Positions 1-5,740 of a stretch of 7,695 nucleotides of DNA are shown here, in pieces; within the stretch, counting starts at the first letter, position 1; each line of letters opens with the position of its first letter. A program made the translations under genes and the position numbers. Location of the stretch: positions 1 through 7,695 of the forward strand of contig SBAY01000216.1 in assembly GCA_005239945.1 (NCBI GenBank), read 5' to 3'. The notes under the pieces are model-generated. The model searched no databases. It saw only the letters and a program-made list of their open reading frames with translations, and had not been told where the DNA came from. The stretch is from Nitrospira sp. (GTDB taxonomy: Bacteria > UBA9089 > CG2-30-40-21 > SBAY01).

Positions 1-207
1 CGAGTTGCCCACAAGTTACCCACAATCGCTTGAATAAGTCTTTGACTTATTCACAATTGCTTGGATAACTCCGTTGGAGTTACCCACACTATCCACAATA
101 CTACTGCTACTATTTTTATAATTTTTGAAAAGAGTCCATTTTTAAATTTTAAATCCCTTAAAAACGGTGCACTTTTAATTCTTAAATGACATCCTCAAAA
201 ATTTTTA
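1..207 (+). other. Candidate replication origin segment (DnaA boxes, DnaA-trio-like run, AT-rich tract)
   Basis: Five 9-mers resemble the DnaA box TTATCCACA, all in the same orientation: TTGCCCACA at 5-13, TTACCCACA at 16-24, TTATTCACA at 47-55, TTACCCACA at 80-88 and CTATCCACA at 89-97. Two weaker boxes lie in the opposite orientation (CTTGAATAA 29-37, CTTGGATAA 60-68). Immediately after the last box comes CTACTGCTACTA at 101-112, then TTTTTATAATTTTT and an AT-rich stretch to about 207. This order (boxes, then CTA-type trios, then AT-rich DNA) matches the basal unwinding region of Bacillus subtilis oriC, where boxes precede CTACTATTACTTCTACTA. The GC-rich spacer seen there is absent, and no dnaA or dnaN is in the window. 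The alternative is a hairpin repeat family that resembles DnaA boxes by chance. Confidence 0.5.
28..88. repeat. Two tandem hairpin units of about 32 bp with DnaA-box-like arms
   Basis: Unit 1 has 9-bp arms GAATAAGTC (32-40) and GACTTATTC (44-52) around TTT. Unit 2 has arms GGATAACTCC (63-72) and GGAGTTACCC (76-85) around GTT, with one mismatch. Both units are preceded by GCTT and followed by ACA. The arms differ in sequence between the units but stay complementary, so pairing has been kept despite divergence. Fragments at 3-25 (GAGTTGCCCACA, AGTTACCCACA) look like tails of further units extending left of the window. Confidence 0.75.
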
Positions 208-236
208 TTGACATAAGATAAGTTTTGTGGTAAAAT
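208..236 (+). promoter_or_regulatory. Sigma70-type promoter for the bS22-like/bamA unit
   Basis: There is a perfect -35 TTGACA (208-213), a 17-bp spacer and a -10 TAAAAT (231-236) preceded by an extended -10 TG at 228-229. Transcription should start near 243. The first recognisable gene downstream begins at 364, which leaves a leader of about 120 nt. No terminator is visible before bamA, so both genes are probably transcribed from here. Confidence 0.8.
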
Positions 237-245
237 TTATAGATT

Positions 246-358
246 ATGCAAAATAAGAAAGATATGCTGAAAAACTTGGGTTATATGTTTTAGCATCTTC
301 TGGAGAGATAGTGAAATTAACTAATAAACCAAGTTTTATCCCACATATATGGAGTTAA
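246..358 (+). other. Leader region with a possible frameshifted mini-ORF
   Basis: An ATG at 246 lies only about 3 nt after the predicted transcription start and opens a short frame ending at TAG 291-293. The -1 frame stays open from there to TAA 356-358. The two frames overlap at G AAA AAC (269-275), which has the X XXY YYZ form of a slippery heptamer. The joined product would be about 37 residues, with the second half reading LYVLASSGEIVKL. There is no Shine-Dalgarno site, so translation would have to be leaderless. It may equally be an untranslated leader or a decayed gene. I do not recognise the product. Confidence 0.15.
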
Positions 359-363
359 ATAAT

Positions 364-456
364 ATGGGTAGTGTTATCAAAAAAAGAAGAAAAAAGATAA
401 GAAAGCATAAATATAAAAAATTACGCCAAAAGATGAAATTCCAACGGAGGAAATAA
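364..456 (+). CDS. Small basic ribosomal-type protein, AURKAIP1/COX24 family (bS22-like)
   Basis: This is a 30-residue protein, too short for most gene finders. It begins MGSVIKKRRKKIRKHKYKK, ends QRRK, and about two thirds of its residues are Lys or Arg. The MGSVIKKRRKR start followed by a second basic cluster ending in QRR is the signature of the AURKAIP1/COX24 family. In mycobacteria the homologue (bS22) binds 16S rRNA helix 44 near the decoding centre, and the mitochondrial homologue is mS38. The start is fixed by GGAG at 351-354, nine bases before the ATG. The gene is complete: one strong promoter lies upstream and bamA follows in the same direction. Before insertion of the repeat at about 466-567, the bamA start would have lain some ten bases after this stop codon, which suggests a tight operon. 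The family call is strong; the ribosomal role is inferred from homologues. Confidence 0.88.
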   Translation: MGSVIKKRRKKIRKHKYKKLRQKMKFQRRK

Positions 457-567
457 AGGGGAAAAGGCTGAAGGTGGATAGGCTGAAGGCTGAAGGTAAA
501 GTGGAAGTCTTTCTTCCCTTCAGCCTATATCCCTTCAGTCTTCTTTCCCTTCAGATAAAGGTGAAAA
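453..567. repeat. Word-type palindromic element (GGCTGAAGG words) with 13-bp flanking direct repeats
   Basis: GGCTGAAGG occurs at 466-474 and 481-489, with a further CTGAAGG at 490-496. The inverse, CCTTCAG, recurs at 517-523, 532-538 and 548-554. ATAGGCTGAAGG (478-489) pairs perfectly with CCTTCAGCCTAT (517-528). The block is bracketed by ATAAAGGGGAAAA (453-465) and ATAAAGGTGAAAA (555-567), which agree in 12 of 13 bases and look like a target duplication. Removing one copy plus the block puts the stop of the upstream gene about ten bases before the bamA ATG. Confidence 0.7.
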
Positions 568-2810
568 TGAAACATCGCATAGCAGTTCTGCTATTTATCC
601 TGCTTAATATCCAAATCTTATTTGCCCAAGTTTTATTTGCCGAGGAAAATGAAATTACGGATATTCAGATTCAAGGGAATAATTCTGTGGCCACAGCTAC
701 AATTTTTAGTCTCCTCCATTCACAAATAGGCGATAAATACAATCTTTCAACGGTAGATAATGACCTAAAAGCTATTTACAACTCAGGCTATTTCTCGGAT
801 GTGAGCATTGACCTGAAAAAAGAAGAGAAGGGATTAATCCTCCTTTTTATCGTTAAAGAAAAACCCCTGGTCTCAAAGATTAACTTTGTAGGTAATAAGG
901 AATTAAAAGAAGAGGATCTAAAAAAAGAATTAACCTTAAAAACAGGTATCCCAATTAGTCAGAAAGACATCAAGGAATCTATCGAAAAGCTGACCATATT
1001 GGCTAAGGATAATGGACATTATTTTGCTAAGATAGATTTTAAAATAGAGGATGAGGGTAAAACCGTCACCTTTTTGATTAATGAAAGTAAAAAGATTAAA
1101 ATCAAAGAGATAAATCTCATCGGCAACAACGCCTTCTCATCCTTTAAACTTAAATGGAAAATGACTACTTCCACCGGTGATTTTTATAAAGAAAGGGTAT
1201 TGCAAGAGGATATAGAGAAATTACTTTTCTTTTATAAAACTAATGGCTATCCTATGGTCAGCATCCAGAAACCGGAGGTGGTTTATGATAAAGAAAAAGA
1301 CGGCATCATCATTAATGTCAATATTGAAGAAGGTAATCTTTTCAAAATTAAGAAAATAAATTTTAGTGGGAATACCATTTTTAAGACTGAGGAACTTAAA
1401 AAGATGTTAACCACAAAACCAGGTGATAATTACAATGTTAAATCTATTGCCTTAGACAGGAATAAAATTGTAGATGTCTATTTTGAACAGGGTTATGTGA
1501 CGACTTCCGTTATTCCCGATGCAGAATTTGAGACAAAAGAGTCAACCGCAGATATTATTTATAAAATCAAGGAAGGGGGTAAAAGTTATCTTGAAAAGAT
1601 TTCAGTTTCTGGCAATACAATAACTAAAGAGAAGGTGATTTTACGAGAACTTTTATTTAAAGAAGGGGAGATGTTTGATGGGAAAAAGGTTAAGCAAAGT
1701 CGGCAAAGGCTAATCAACTTAGGTTTTTTTGAACAGGTGAAATTTGATATTCTGCCAGGAAGTGAGGAAAACAAAAAGGTTCTGGATATCGAAGTTAAAG
1801 AAGGCAAAACGGGTAACCTTATATTTTCTGCGGCTTATGGTAATAAACCCGGATTATTTGGCACCATAGAATTTGCTAAAAATAATCTGTTTGGTAAAGG
1901 ATATTCCTCTTCTATTAAAACAGAATTTGGTAAAAACCTATTGAATTATGAAATTAGTTTTACTAATCCCTGGTTTCGGGATACCCCTACCTCTGTCGGA
2001 TTCGATATTTGGCGGACGGTTGAGAAGGAAGATGAATACACGGATAAAAAGCGGGGTGGAGCAATAAGAATCGGAAGACCTCTTGGAGTCCATAACCATA
2101 TCTATTTTAAGTATAAATACGATAAAAGTGCTATGGTAGATGTTAAATCTGATGCCCCGGAGAGCATAAAAGAGTGGAGAGATAAATGGGGAGATGGTGT
2201 TTATGTTTTATCAAGCAGTTTAGCGGTCAGATTTGTCAGGAATACCAAAAAAGGCGAGGAAATTCTGTTTCATCCTACCTCAGGTTATCAAATTGAAATT
2301 TCCAATGAACTTGCCGGCGGATTTTTAGGTGGCGACCTAGATTTTTATAAGCCTACCTTTGAAGGTAGTTGGTATATCCCCAGTTGGTGGGAATTTGTTC
2401 TGGCATTGCATATTAAATTAGGGTTGGTAACTAATCTGGCTAAACACAAGGAGATTCCCGATTATGAAAAATTCCGTGTTGGCGGACCATACAGCGTTCG
2501 AGGATATAATGATAGATCCCTTCATCCAGCTTCAGGTGGTGGAAAATCTATGCTCATCGGCAATGTTGAATATCGCTGCCCAATTGGTAAGGAATTATTT
2601 GGTTGCTTATTTGCCGATGTGGGAAATGCCTGGGAAAAGGCATCGAAGATTACCTCATTTGAGGATATAAAATATAGCGCAGGCTTTGGCCTAAGATTTA
2701 AAAGTCCAATTGGCCCCATCCGGTTAGATTATGCCTGGGGATTTTGCGAGGCACCCCAACATCAAAAGGGAGCTCCAGAGGTACATATCAGCTTTGGGTC
2801 GTTTTTCTAA
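567..2810 (+). CDS. bamA: Outer membrane protein assembly factor BamA
   Basis: BamA is the essential outer-membrane Omp85 protein that folds beta-barrel proteins into the outer membrane. I take the ATG at 567 (747 residues), with AAAGG five bases upstream. The frame stays open back to an ATG at 474, but those 31 codons are translated repeat DNA. Residues 1-25 form a signal peptide (MKHRIAVLLFILLN..., cleavage after VLFA). Five POTRA domains follow at about 30-100, 101-175, 177-256, 258-338 and 340-412, each opening with a strand such as INFVGN, INLIGN or INFSGN. The C-terminal barrel spans about 415-747 and carries the diagnostic VRGY motif (nt 2496-2507) in the loop-6 position. It ends in SFGSFF with the terminal Phe typical of barrel proteins. 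The length is normal for BamA. Five POTRA domains and VRGY argue against TamA or a two-partner-secretion transporter. The gene appears intact. Confidence 0.95.
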   Translation: MKHRIAVLLFILLNIQILFAQVLFAEENEITDIQIQGNNSVATATIFSLLHSQIGDKYNLSTVDNDLKAIYNSGYFSDVSIDLKKEEKGLILLFIVKEKPLVSKINFVGNKELKEEDLKKELTLKTGIPISQKDIKESIEKLTILAKDNGHYFAKIDFKIEDEGKTVTFLINESKKIKIKEINLIGNNAFSSFKLKWKMTTSTGDFYKERVLQEDIEKLLFFYKTNGYPMVSIQKPEVVYDKEKDGIIINVNIEEGNLFKIKKINFSGNTIFKTEELKKMLTTKPGDNYNVKSIALDRNKIVDVYFEQGYVTTSVIPDAEFETKESTADIIYKIKEGGKSYLEKISVSGNTITKEKVILRELLFKEGEMFDGKKVKQSRQRLINLGFFEQVKFDILPGSEENKKVLDIEVKEGKTGNLIFSAAYGNKPGLFGTIEFAKNNLFGKGYSSSIKTEFGKNLLNYEISFTNPWFRDTPTSVGFDIWRTVEKEDEYTDKKRGGAIRIGRPLGVHNHIYFKYKYDKSAMVDVKSDAPESIKEWRDKWGDGVYVLSSSLAVRFVRNTKKGEEILFHPTSGYQIEISNELAGGFLGGDLDFYKPTFEGSWYIPSWWEFVLALHIKLGLVTNLAKHKEIPDYEKFRVGGPYSVRGYNDRSLHPASGGGKSMLIGNVEYRCPIGKELFGCLFADVGNAWEKASKITSFEDIKYSAGFGLRFKSPIGPIRLDYAWGFCEAPQHQKGAPEVHISFGSFF

Positions 2811-2818
2811 GAGAATTA

Positions 2819-2977
2819 ACTACTGCTCTGTCCCTGGTAATTTGATTAATAGGGACAATAGCAAAAAGTAACTCAATCTTCCAGATTGAGGAATGAATAA
2901 ATAATTACAAGCAGGATGCTTGTGTTACTTTATCCATCAATTGAATAGGGACACAACACTACTGCTCTGTCTCTATT
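2819..2977. repeat. Composite hairpin repeat block with cloverleaf-like core
   Basis: ACTACTGCTCTGTCCCT (2819-2835) recurs as ACTACTGCTCTGTCTCT (2958-2974), and AATAGGGACA occurs at 2848-2857 and 2944-2953. TGTCCCT (2829-2835) pairs with AGGGACA (2851-2857), and AATAGGGACA (2944-2953) pairs with TGTCTCTATT (2968-2977). Between the two AATAGGGACA copies lies a three-way fold. Outer stem AAAGTAAC (2865-2872) pairs with GTTACTTT (2924-2931) and encloses two 7-bp hairpins: TCAATCT/AGATTGA (2873-2889, loop TCC) and ACAAGCA/TGCTTGT (2907-2923, loop GGA). It may also help end transcription between the convergent genes, but there is no T-run of the intrinsic-terminator type. Confidence 0.65.
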
Positions 2978-3021
2978 TCACTGATAAATCGTGTAGCATT
3001 GCTCAGTTACTTTAAAGATAC

Positions 3022-3100
3022 AACTACGAAAGGCACGAAATACGTTAAAAATTCTTTCTTTAAATTATGCTTTTTCGTCTTTTTCGCGTGTTTCGTAGTT
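3022..3100. repeat. Inverted repeat AACTACGAAA / TTTCGTAGTT
   Basis: Perfect 10-bp arms at 3022-3031 and 3091-3100 continue inward as an imperfect match (GGCACGAAATACG against CGTCTTTTTCGCGTG). The AT-rich loop is about 59 bp. The block resembles the dispersed TTTCGTGGTT-type repeats found in many environmental genomes. It lies between the bamA and FN3-protein 3' ends. I see no protein in it; the short open frame across it is made of repeat sequence. The remaining bases to 3176 show nothing else I can identify. Confidence 0.6.
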
Positions 3101-3176
3101 TTAATCAAATTATCAGAGACGGTACACTACAACCCTATAACGGTGAACCTGAGTAGTTATCTTTTATCGGTTACCT

Positions 3177-4463
3177 TTATTTAATTATCCCTAATTTACC
3201 TTTTACCTGCTCTCCAGCAGGATTGGTGATTAAATAGATATAAATCCCAGAGGCTAAATTATGAGGAGGCGTCCAGGATAATTGCCCATTACAATTTGAG
3301 CTTTCAATCGTTTTAACCAATTCACCGGCAATCGTAAATATTTTAATCGTTACCTCCTTAGTCAATCTACCTTCATTTATCCCACCAAAGGTAATTGAAT
3401 TATGTCCTGATTTGTCTGGTACAAAGGGATTGGGATAGACGGGTACCTTAGGTGGAAGATGAGGAGAAGGTACTAATACCTTTATCCCATTGCTACTTCC
3501 TACATTACTCCAAAGTTCTGCTCTATTTTTTGCCTTGGTACTAAAATAATAAGTTGTGTTCTGGACAAGATTTAAGCCGGCTCGTGTAATCTCAGTTTGC
3601 GTGCCAACAGATGTCCATCCTACCGTATCTGTTCCACCTTGAGTAGTGCCAATAGCATACTGATATTCTATAATTCCTGATTCTGGGTCTTGCGATTGCC
3701 AAAAGGCATGAAGTTGGGTACCGTTGGTAGTATATACCCCATCATCTGTTACTGTTAGAGTAGTTGGAGAAGTGATATCAGGTGGAATAATAATATCAGG
3801 TGCAGGTTTTGATTCACTTATTTTTCGTCTTAGAGTGGCCGTCCCATCATTTGCCCCTTCGGCGTAAAGACAAAGGGTATCATTCTCAGAGTAATTAAAA
3901 AAGGCACTTAAATCAAGAGTTCTAAAATTACCAGGAAACTCAAGCCAGGAACCCTCTGAAGGTATCAATATTGAACGAAGAGCAGAGGTGCCGGCACTAC
4001 CTTCTAAATTAAGATAGAGGATAGTTCCTGTCGCTGGTAGAGGACCCCATCTATATACATAACCATTTAGGGGAGAACCAAGACTACCAGAAATCTCAGT
4101 ACCTGTAGTAATAGAACCTACATTAGAAGTAGATGTTCCGGCTACAATTTCATAGTAATAAGTAGTCTGGGAGCCTATAGATATTGCTTGGGTACTTGTA
4201 ACCGTTATATGGTGAGTATCACTTTTAATGGTTGGGGTAGTGGTACCGTTATCTCTATCATCCACTCCTATCTCACTCAAAGAATTAGTATTTGTTCCCC
4301 ACCTGATATATCCAATCTCCTCCACATCCGTTATCCATGAAATAGTAAATTGAGACCCGGTAACATTGGTTATTTTCACATTTTGAGGTGTACCTGCCAG
4401 GGCTATCTCGCTCAGCCACAACGACATTAACCCTATTAAACTAATGCAGTTATAAATTCTCAT
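3177..4463 (-). CDS. Secreted fibronectin type III protein with Por-secretion/FlgD-like C-terminal domain
   Basis: The protein has 428 residues. Residues 1-23 are a signal peptide (MRIYNCISLIGLMSLWLSEI, then ALA cleavage). A fibronectin type III domain follows at about 25-120 (TPQNVKITNVTGSQFTISW, then GYIRWG and TTYYYEI). A middle region at 130-220 has Tyr/Trp-rich strands, and a second FN3-like domain spans about 228-335 (DPESGIIEYQYAIG, TTYYFSTKAKN). The last 90 residues start VYPNPFVPDKSG and contain TIKIFTIAGELVKT, SGIYIYLI and a basic end, KGKLGIIK. This is the pattern of type IX secretion sorting domains and of the related FlgD Ig-like fold. The protein should therefore be exported across the inner membrane and then displayed or released outside. 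No catalytic domain is visible, so it is probably adhesive or structural. The start lies 44 nt after a predicted transcription start, with a weak AAGAAG ribosome site. Its 3' end faces bamA. Confidence 0.85.
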   Translation of the reverse strand: MRIYNCISLIGLMSLWLSEIALAGTPQNVKITNVTGSQFTISWITDVEEIGYIRWGTNTNSLSEIGVDDRDNGTTTPTIKSDTHHITVTSTQAISIGSQTTYYYEIVAGTSTSNVGSITTGTEISGSLGSPLNGYVYRWGPLPATGTILYLNLEGSAGTSALRSILIPSEGSWLEFPGNFRTLDLSAFFNYSENDTLCLYAEGANDGTATLRRKISESKPAPDIIIPPDITSPTTLTVTDDGVYTTNGTQLHAFWQSQDPESGIIEYQYAIGTTQGGTDTVGWTSVGTQTEITRAGLNLVQNTTYYFSTKAKNRAELWSNVGSSNGIKVLVPSPHLPPKVPVYPNPFVPDKSGHNSITFGGINEGRLTKEVTIKIFTIAGELVKTIESSNCNGQLSWTPPHNLASGIYIYLITNPAGEQVKGKLGIIK

Positions 4464-4513
4464 ATTTTATATTCTTCTTTTCTTAATTTATATGTATTTT
4501 CTTTCCGCCATCG

Positions 4514-4542
4514 AATATAATAAATTCTCACTATATCGTCAA
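4514..4542 (-). promoter_or_regulatory. Promoter of the FN3 protein gene
   Basis: On the minus strand the -35 TTGACG (4542-4537) is followed by a 17-bp spacer and the -10 TATATT (4519-4514). Transcription would start near 4507, giving a leader of about 44 nt before the ATG at 4463. Confidence 0.65.
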
Positions 4543-4552
4543 GTAGACGATA
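4534..4552. promoter_or_regulatory. Operator-like palindrome over the -35 of the FN3 gene
   Basis: There is a perfect 7-bp palindrome, TATCGTC (4534-4540) and GACGATA (4546-4552), around AAGTA. It fully overlaps the predicted -35 hexamer. No T-run follows on either strand, so it is not an intrinsic terminator. A bound dimeric regulator here would block RNA polymerase; the winged-helix protein encoded at 5616-5317 is a possible but untested candidate. Confidence 0.4.
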
Positions 4553-4637
4553 AAAGATTCGAAATGGAGGGATTTTATATCTGTAATATCCCTTCCCTTT
4601 CCCTGTTAATTTCACCGTTTTTCCAACAAAATGATAA

Positions 4638-4660
4638 GGGTGTGGCTATTTTGGGACGAC
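4638..4660 (+). repeat. Left arm of 23-bp inverted repeat flanking the DUF559 region
   Basis: This arm begins GGGTGTGGCTATT and ends ACGAC. It matches the reverse complement of 5283-5305 at 19 of 23 positions, including the first 13 and last 5. It lies six bases outside repeat copy A. Confidence 0.6.
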
Positions 4661-4666
4661 ATTTAA

Positions 4667-4703
4667 ATTCCCCCTTACTAAAGGGGGTTAGGGGGTTGTT
4701 TTT
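4667..4703 (+). repeat. G/C-rich palindromic repeat, copy A
   Basis: This 37-bp copy has ATT, then a CCCCC...GGGGG hairpin around TTACTAAA, then TTA, GGGGG and TTGTTTTT. It covers the end of the DUF559 gene, supplying its last residues (PPNPL) and its TAG stop. Confidence 0.85.
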
Positions 4704-5088
4704 CAGCATTTTCAATCCATCCCTCAATTGTCAACAAAATATTTCCCACATCTTTCTTAACATCCAAATCGTGAAATCTCAATATTCTTAAGCCTAATGA
4801 CTCTAAAAATTGTTGCCTATCAATATCATATAAAAATTTACCATCGTAACTTTCTCCATCAATTTCAATTACCAGTCTATTCCCCCTTACTAAAGGGGGA
4901 TAAAGGGGGTTGTTTTTACCGCAATAGAAATCTACAATATAATTACCTATTGGTTTCTGTCTCATAAATTGATATCCGCACATTTTGCGCCCTTTCAGTT
5001 CGTTCCAAAGCAAGACTTCTGCCAATGTACTGTTATTCCTCAACTCTCTTGAAAATGGTTTTAATTTTGGATTGTAATAAATTTTCAT
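4678..5088 (-). CDS. DUF559 (Vsr-like, PD-(D/E)XK-type) endonuclease-domain protein with repeat-derived insertion
   Basis: The protein has 136 residues and fits DUF559 across nearly its whole length: RELRNNSTLAEVLLWNELKG (14-33), FMRQKPIGNYIVDFYC (41-56), LVIEIDG (72-78), DIDRQQFLESLGLRILRF (84-105 region) and a C-terminal helix. The D of IVDFYC and the acidic IEID pair are the expected metal-binding residues of this Vsr-related nuclease fold. DUF559 proteins are presumed DNA endonucleases; their biological role is not settled. Residues 58-70 (KNNPLYPPLVRGN) are a translated copy of the G/C-rich repeat (4879-4917), 39 bp and so in frame, inserted just before the catalytic IEIDG strand. Another copy provides the last residues and the stop. 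A third, inverted, lies directly before the ATG, where its GGGGG tract is in ribosome-site position. The active-site residues survive, so the protein may still be functional. Confidence 0.85.
   Translation of the reverse strand: MKIYYNPKLKPFSRELRNNSTLAEVLLWNELKGRKMCGYQFMRQKPIGNYIVDFYCGKNNPLYPPLVRGNRLVIEIDGESYDGKFLYDIDRQQFLESLGLRILRFHDLDVKKDVGNILLTIEGWIENAEKQPPNPL
4879..4917 (+). repeat. G/C-rich palindromic repeat, copy B (inside the DUF559 gene)
   Basis: This 39-bp copy has the same start (ATTCCCCCTTACTAAAGGGGG) as copy A in two parts: ATTCCCCC then TTACTAAAGGGGG. It then differs only in having ATAAA instead of TTA before the second GGGGG and TTGTTTTT. It encodes residues 58-70 of the nuclease without shifting the frame. 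Confidence 0.88.
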
Positions 5089-5122
5089 AACAACCCCCTT
5101 GCCCCCTTTAGTAAGAGGGAAT
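5089..5122 (-). repeat. G/C-rich palindromic repeat, copy C (inverted, next to the DUF559 start)
   Basis: Read on the minus strand it is ATTCCCTC, then TTACTAAAGGGGG, CAA, GGGGG and TTGTT, directly abutting the ATG at 5088. With copy A it forms terminal-inverted-repeat-like ends around the gene. A TAA lies just outside each end (4664-4666 and 5123-5125), but three bases in AT-rich DNA is weak evidence of a target duplication. Confidence 0.8.
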
Positions 5123-5282
5123 TAAACCATCCCTTTTCTTTACCATTTCCACTCGGTTTTAATTGTATCCAAATTGTTAATTTTTATTGAGATATTAGTA
5201 CTTTTAGTTCATATCTATCCAAAAGTTGATTTTTATTTTTAATTCATTTTTATATAACTCCAGTAATTATAATACTCATCCC

Positions 5283-5305
5283 GTCGTTTAAGAATAGCCA
5301 CACCC
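5283..5305 (-). repeat. Right arm of 23-bp inverted repeat flanking the DUF559 region
   Basis: The reverse complement begins GGGTGTGGCTATT and ends ACGAC, pairing with 4638-4660 (19 of 23). The stretch 5123-5282 between copy C and this arm is AT-rich and shows no gene I can support. Confidence 0.6.
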
Positions 5306-5316
5306 AGTACGATTCC

Positions 5317-5616
5317 TTACCCATATCTTATCTCTCCTCGTCTGATCTTAATAAATCTCTCAATTAGAGATGCCGTCTCTAAATTTTGGGTATAGGAGAA
5401 GATAGCCGAAGCTCCTTCACCTATCTTTTCTAAAATTTTCAACCTGGCTAATCCTTCCAGGTCTTTTTCTACCTCAGGTAACTCCTTATTTATCCAGCGA
5501 GCTAAATTTCTGGCTGTATCCATAGCAAATTGATTTTCGTAGAAGAAAAAAAGCAAATTCCTTCGTATCTCCGATTTAGTTGCCTCTTCAAGAAATTCAG
5601 CGATAGAATCTACCAC
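5317..5616 (-). CDS. Small winged-helix-like protein of unknown function
   Basis: The protein has 99 residues and starts at GTG (5616-5614), with AAGGAG ten bases upstream. The predicted order is helix 15-28 (EIRRNLLFFFYENQ), a helix-turn-helix-like stretch 32-64 (TARNLARWINKELPEVEKDL, then EGLARLKILEK), a wing at about 65-75 (GEGASAIFSY) and a C-terminal helix ending RRGEIRYG. This resembles a stand-alone winged-helix DNA-binding domain of the ArsR/MarR type. There is no ligand or metal site, no signal peptide and no membrane segment. It lies 124 bases downstream of the PorV-like gene on the same strand, with a large hairpin between, so it may be co-transcribed or separately expressed. The fold assignment is inference from sequence pattern only. 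Confidence 0.65.
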   Translation of the reverse strand: MVDSIAEFLEEATKSEIRRNLLFFFYENQFAMDTARNLARWINKELPEVEKDLEGLARLKILEKIGEGASAIFSYTQNLETASLIERFIKIRRGEIRYG

Positions 5617-5646
5617 TTAGTATCAACTCCTTAAATTTGGAAATTA

Positions 5647-5731
5647 GAAAATGGAAATTAGAAATTTAGGAAAAGATAAGGAAAAACTCTATCTATTTCC
5701 CCCAATTTTCCAATTTCTAATTTCCATTTTC
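5647..5731. repeat. Word-type palindrome (GGAAATTAGAAA words)
   Basis: Perfect 20-bp arms lie at 5647-5666 (GAAAATGGAAATTAGAAATT) and 5712-5731, with a 45-nt loop. The left side also holds a direct word repeat, GGAAATTAGAAA (5639-5650 and 5653-5664). It fills the gap between the PorV-like and winged-helix genes. TTAAATTT (5631) and TTAATATTT (5741) flank it, which is only a weak direct repeat. No T-run follows on the minus strand. Confidence 0.75.
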
Positions 5732-5740
5732 CAATCACAC

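Noticed and set aside
474..566. N-terminal extension of BamA starting at ATG 474
   Set aside because: The 31 codons are translated GGCTGAAGG palindrome DNA, they precede a normal signal peptide, and the ATG at 567 has its own ribosome site.
1586..1807. Minus-strand open frame inside bamA
   Set aside because: Antisense shadow of a well-supported gene, with no protein features.
2464..2719. Two overlapping open frames within the bamA barrel region
   Set aside because: Both are other-frame shadows of bamA.
2999..3184. 61-codon plus-strand frame
   Set aside because: It is made of the TTTCGTAGTT-type inverted repeat and overlaps the end of the FN3 gene; no ribosome site.
4492..4791. 99-codon plus-strand frame
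   Set aside because: It runs antisense through the FN3 promoter, the repeats and the end of the DUF559 gene, with no recognisable protein.
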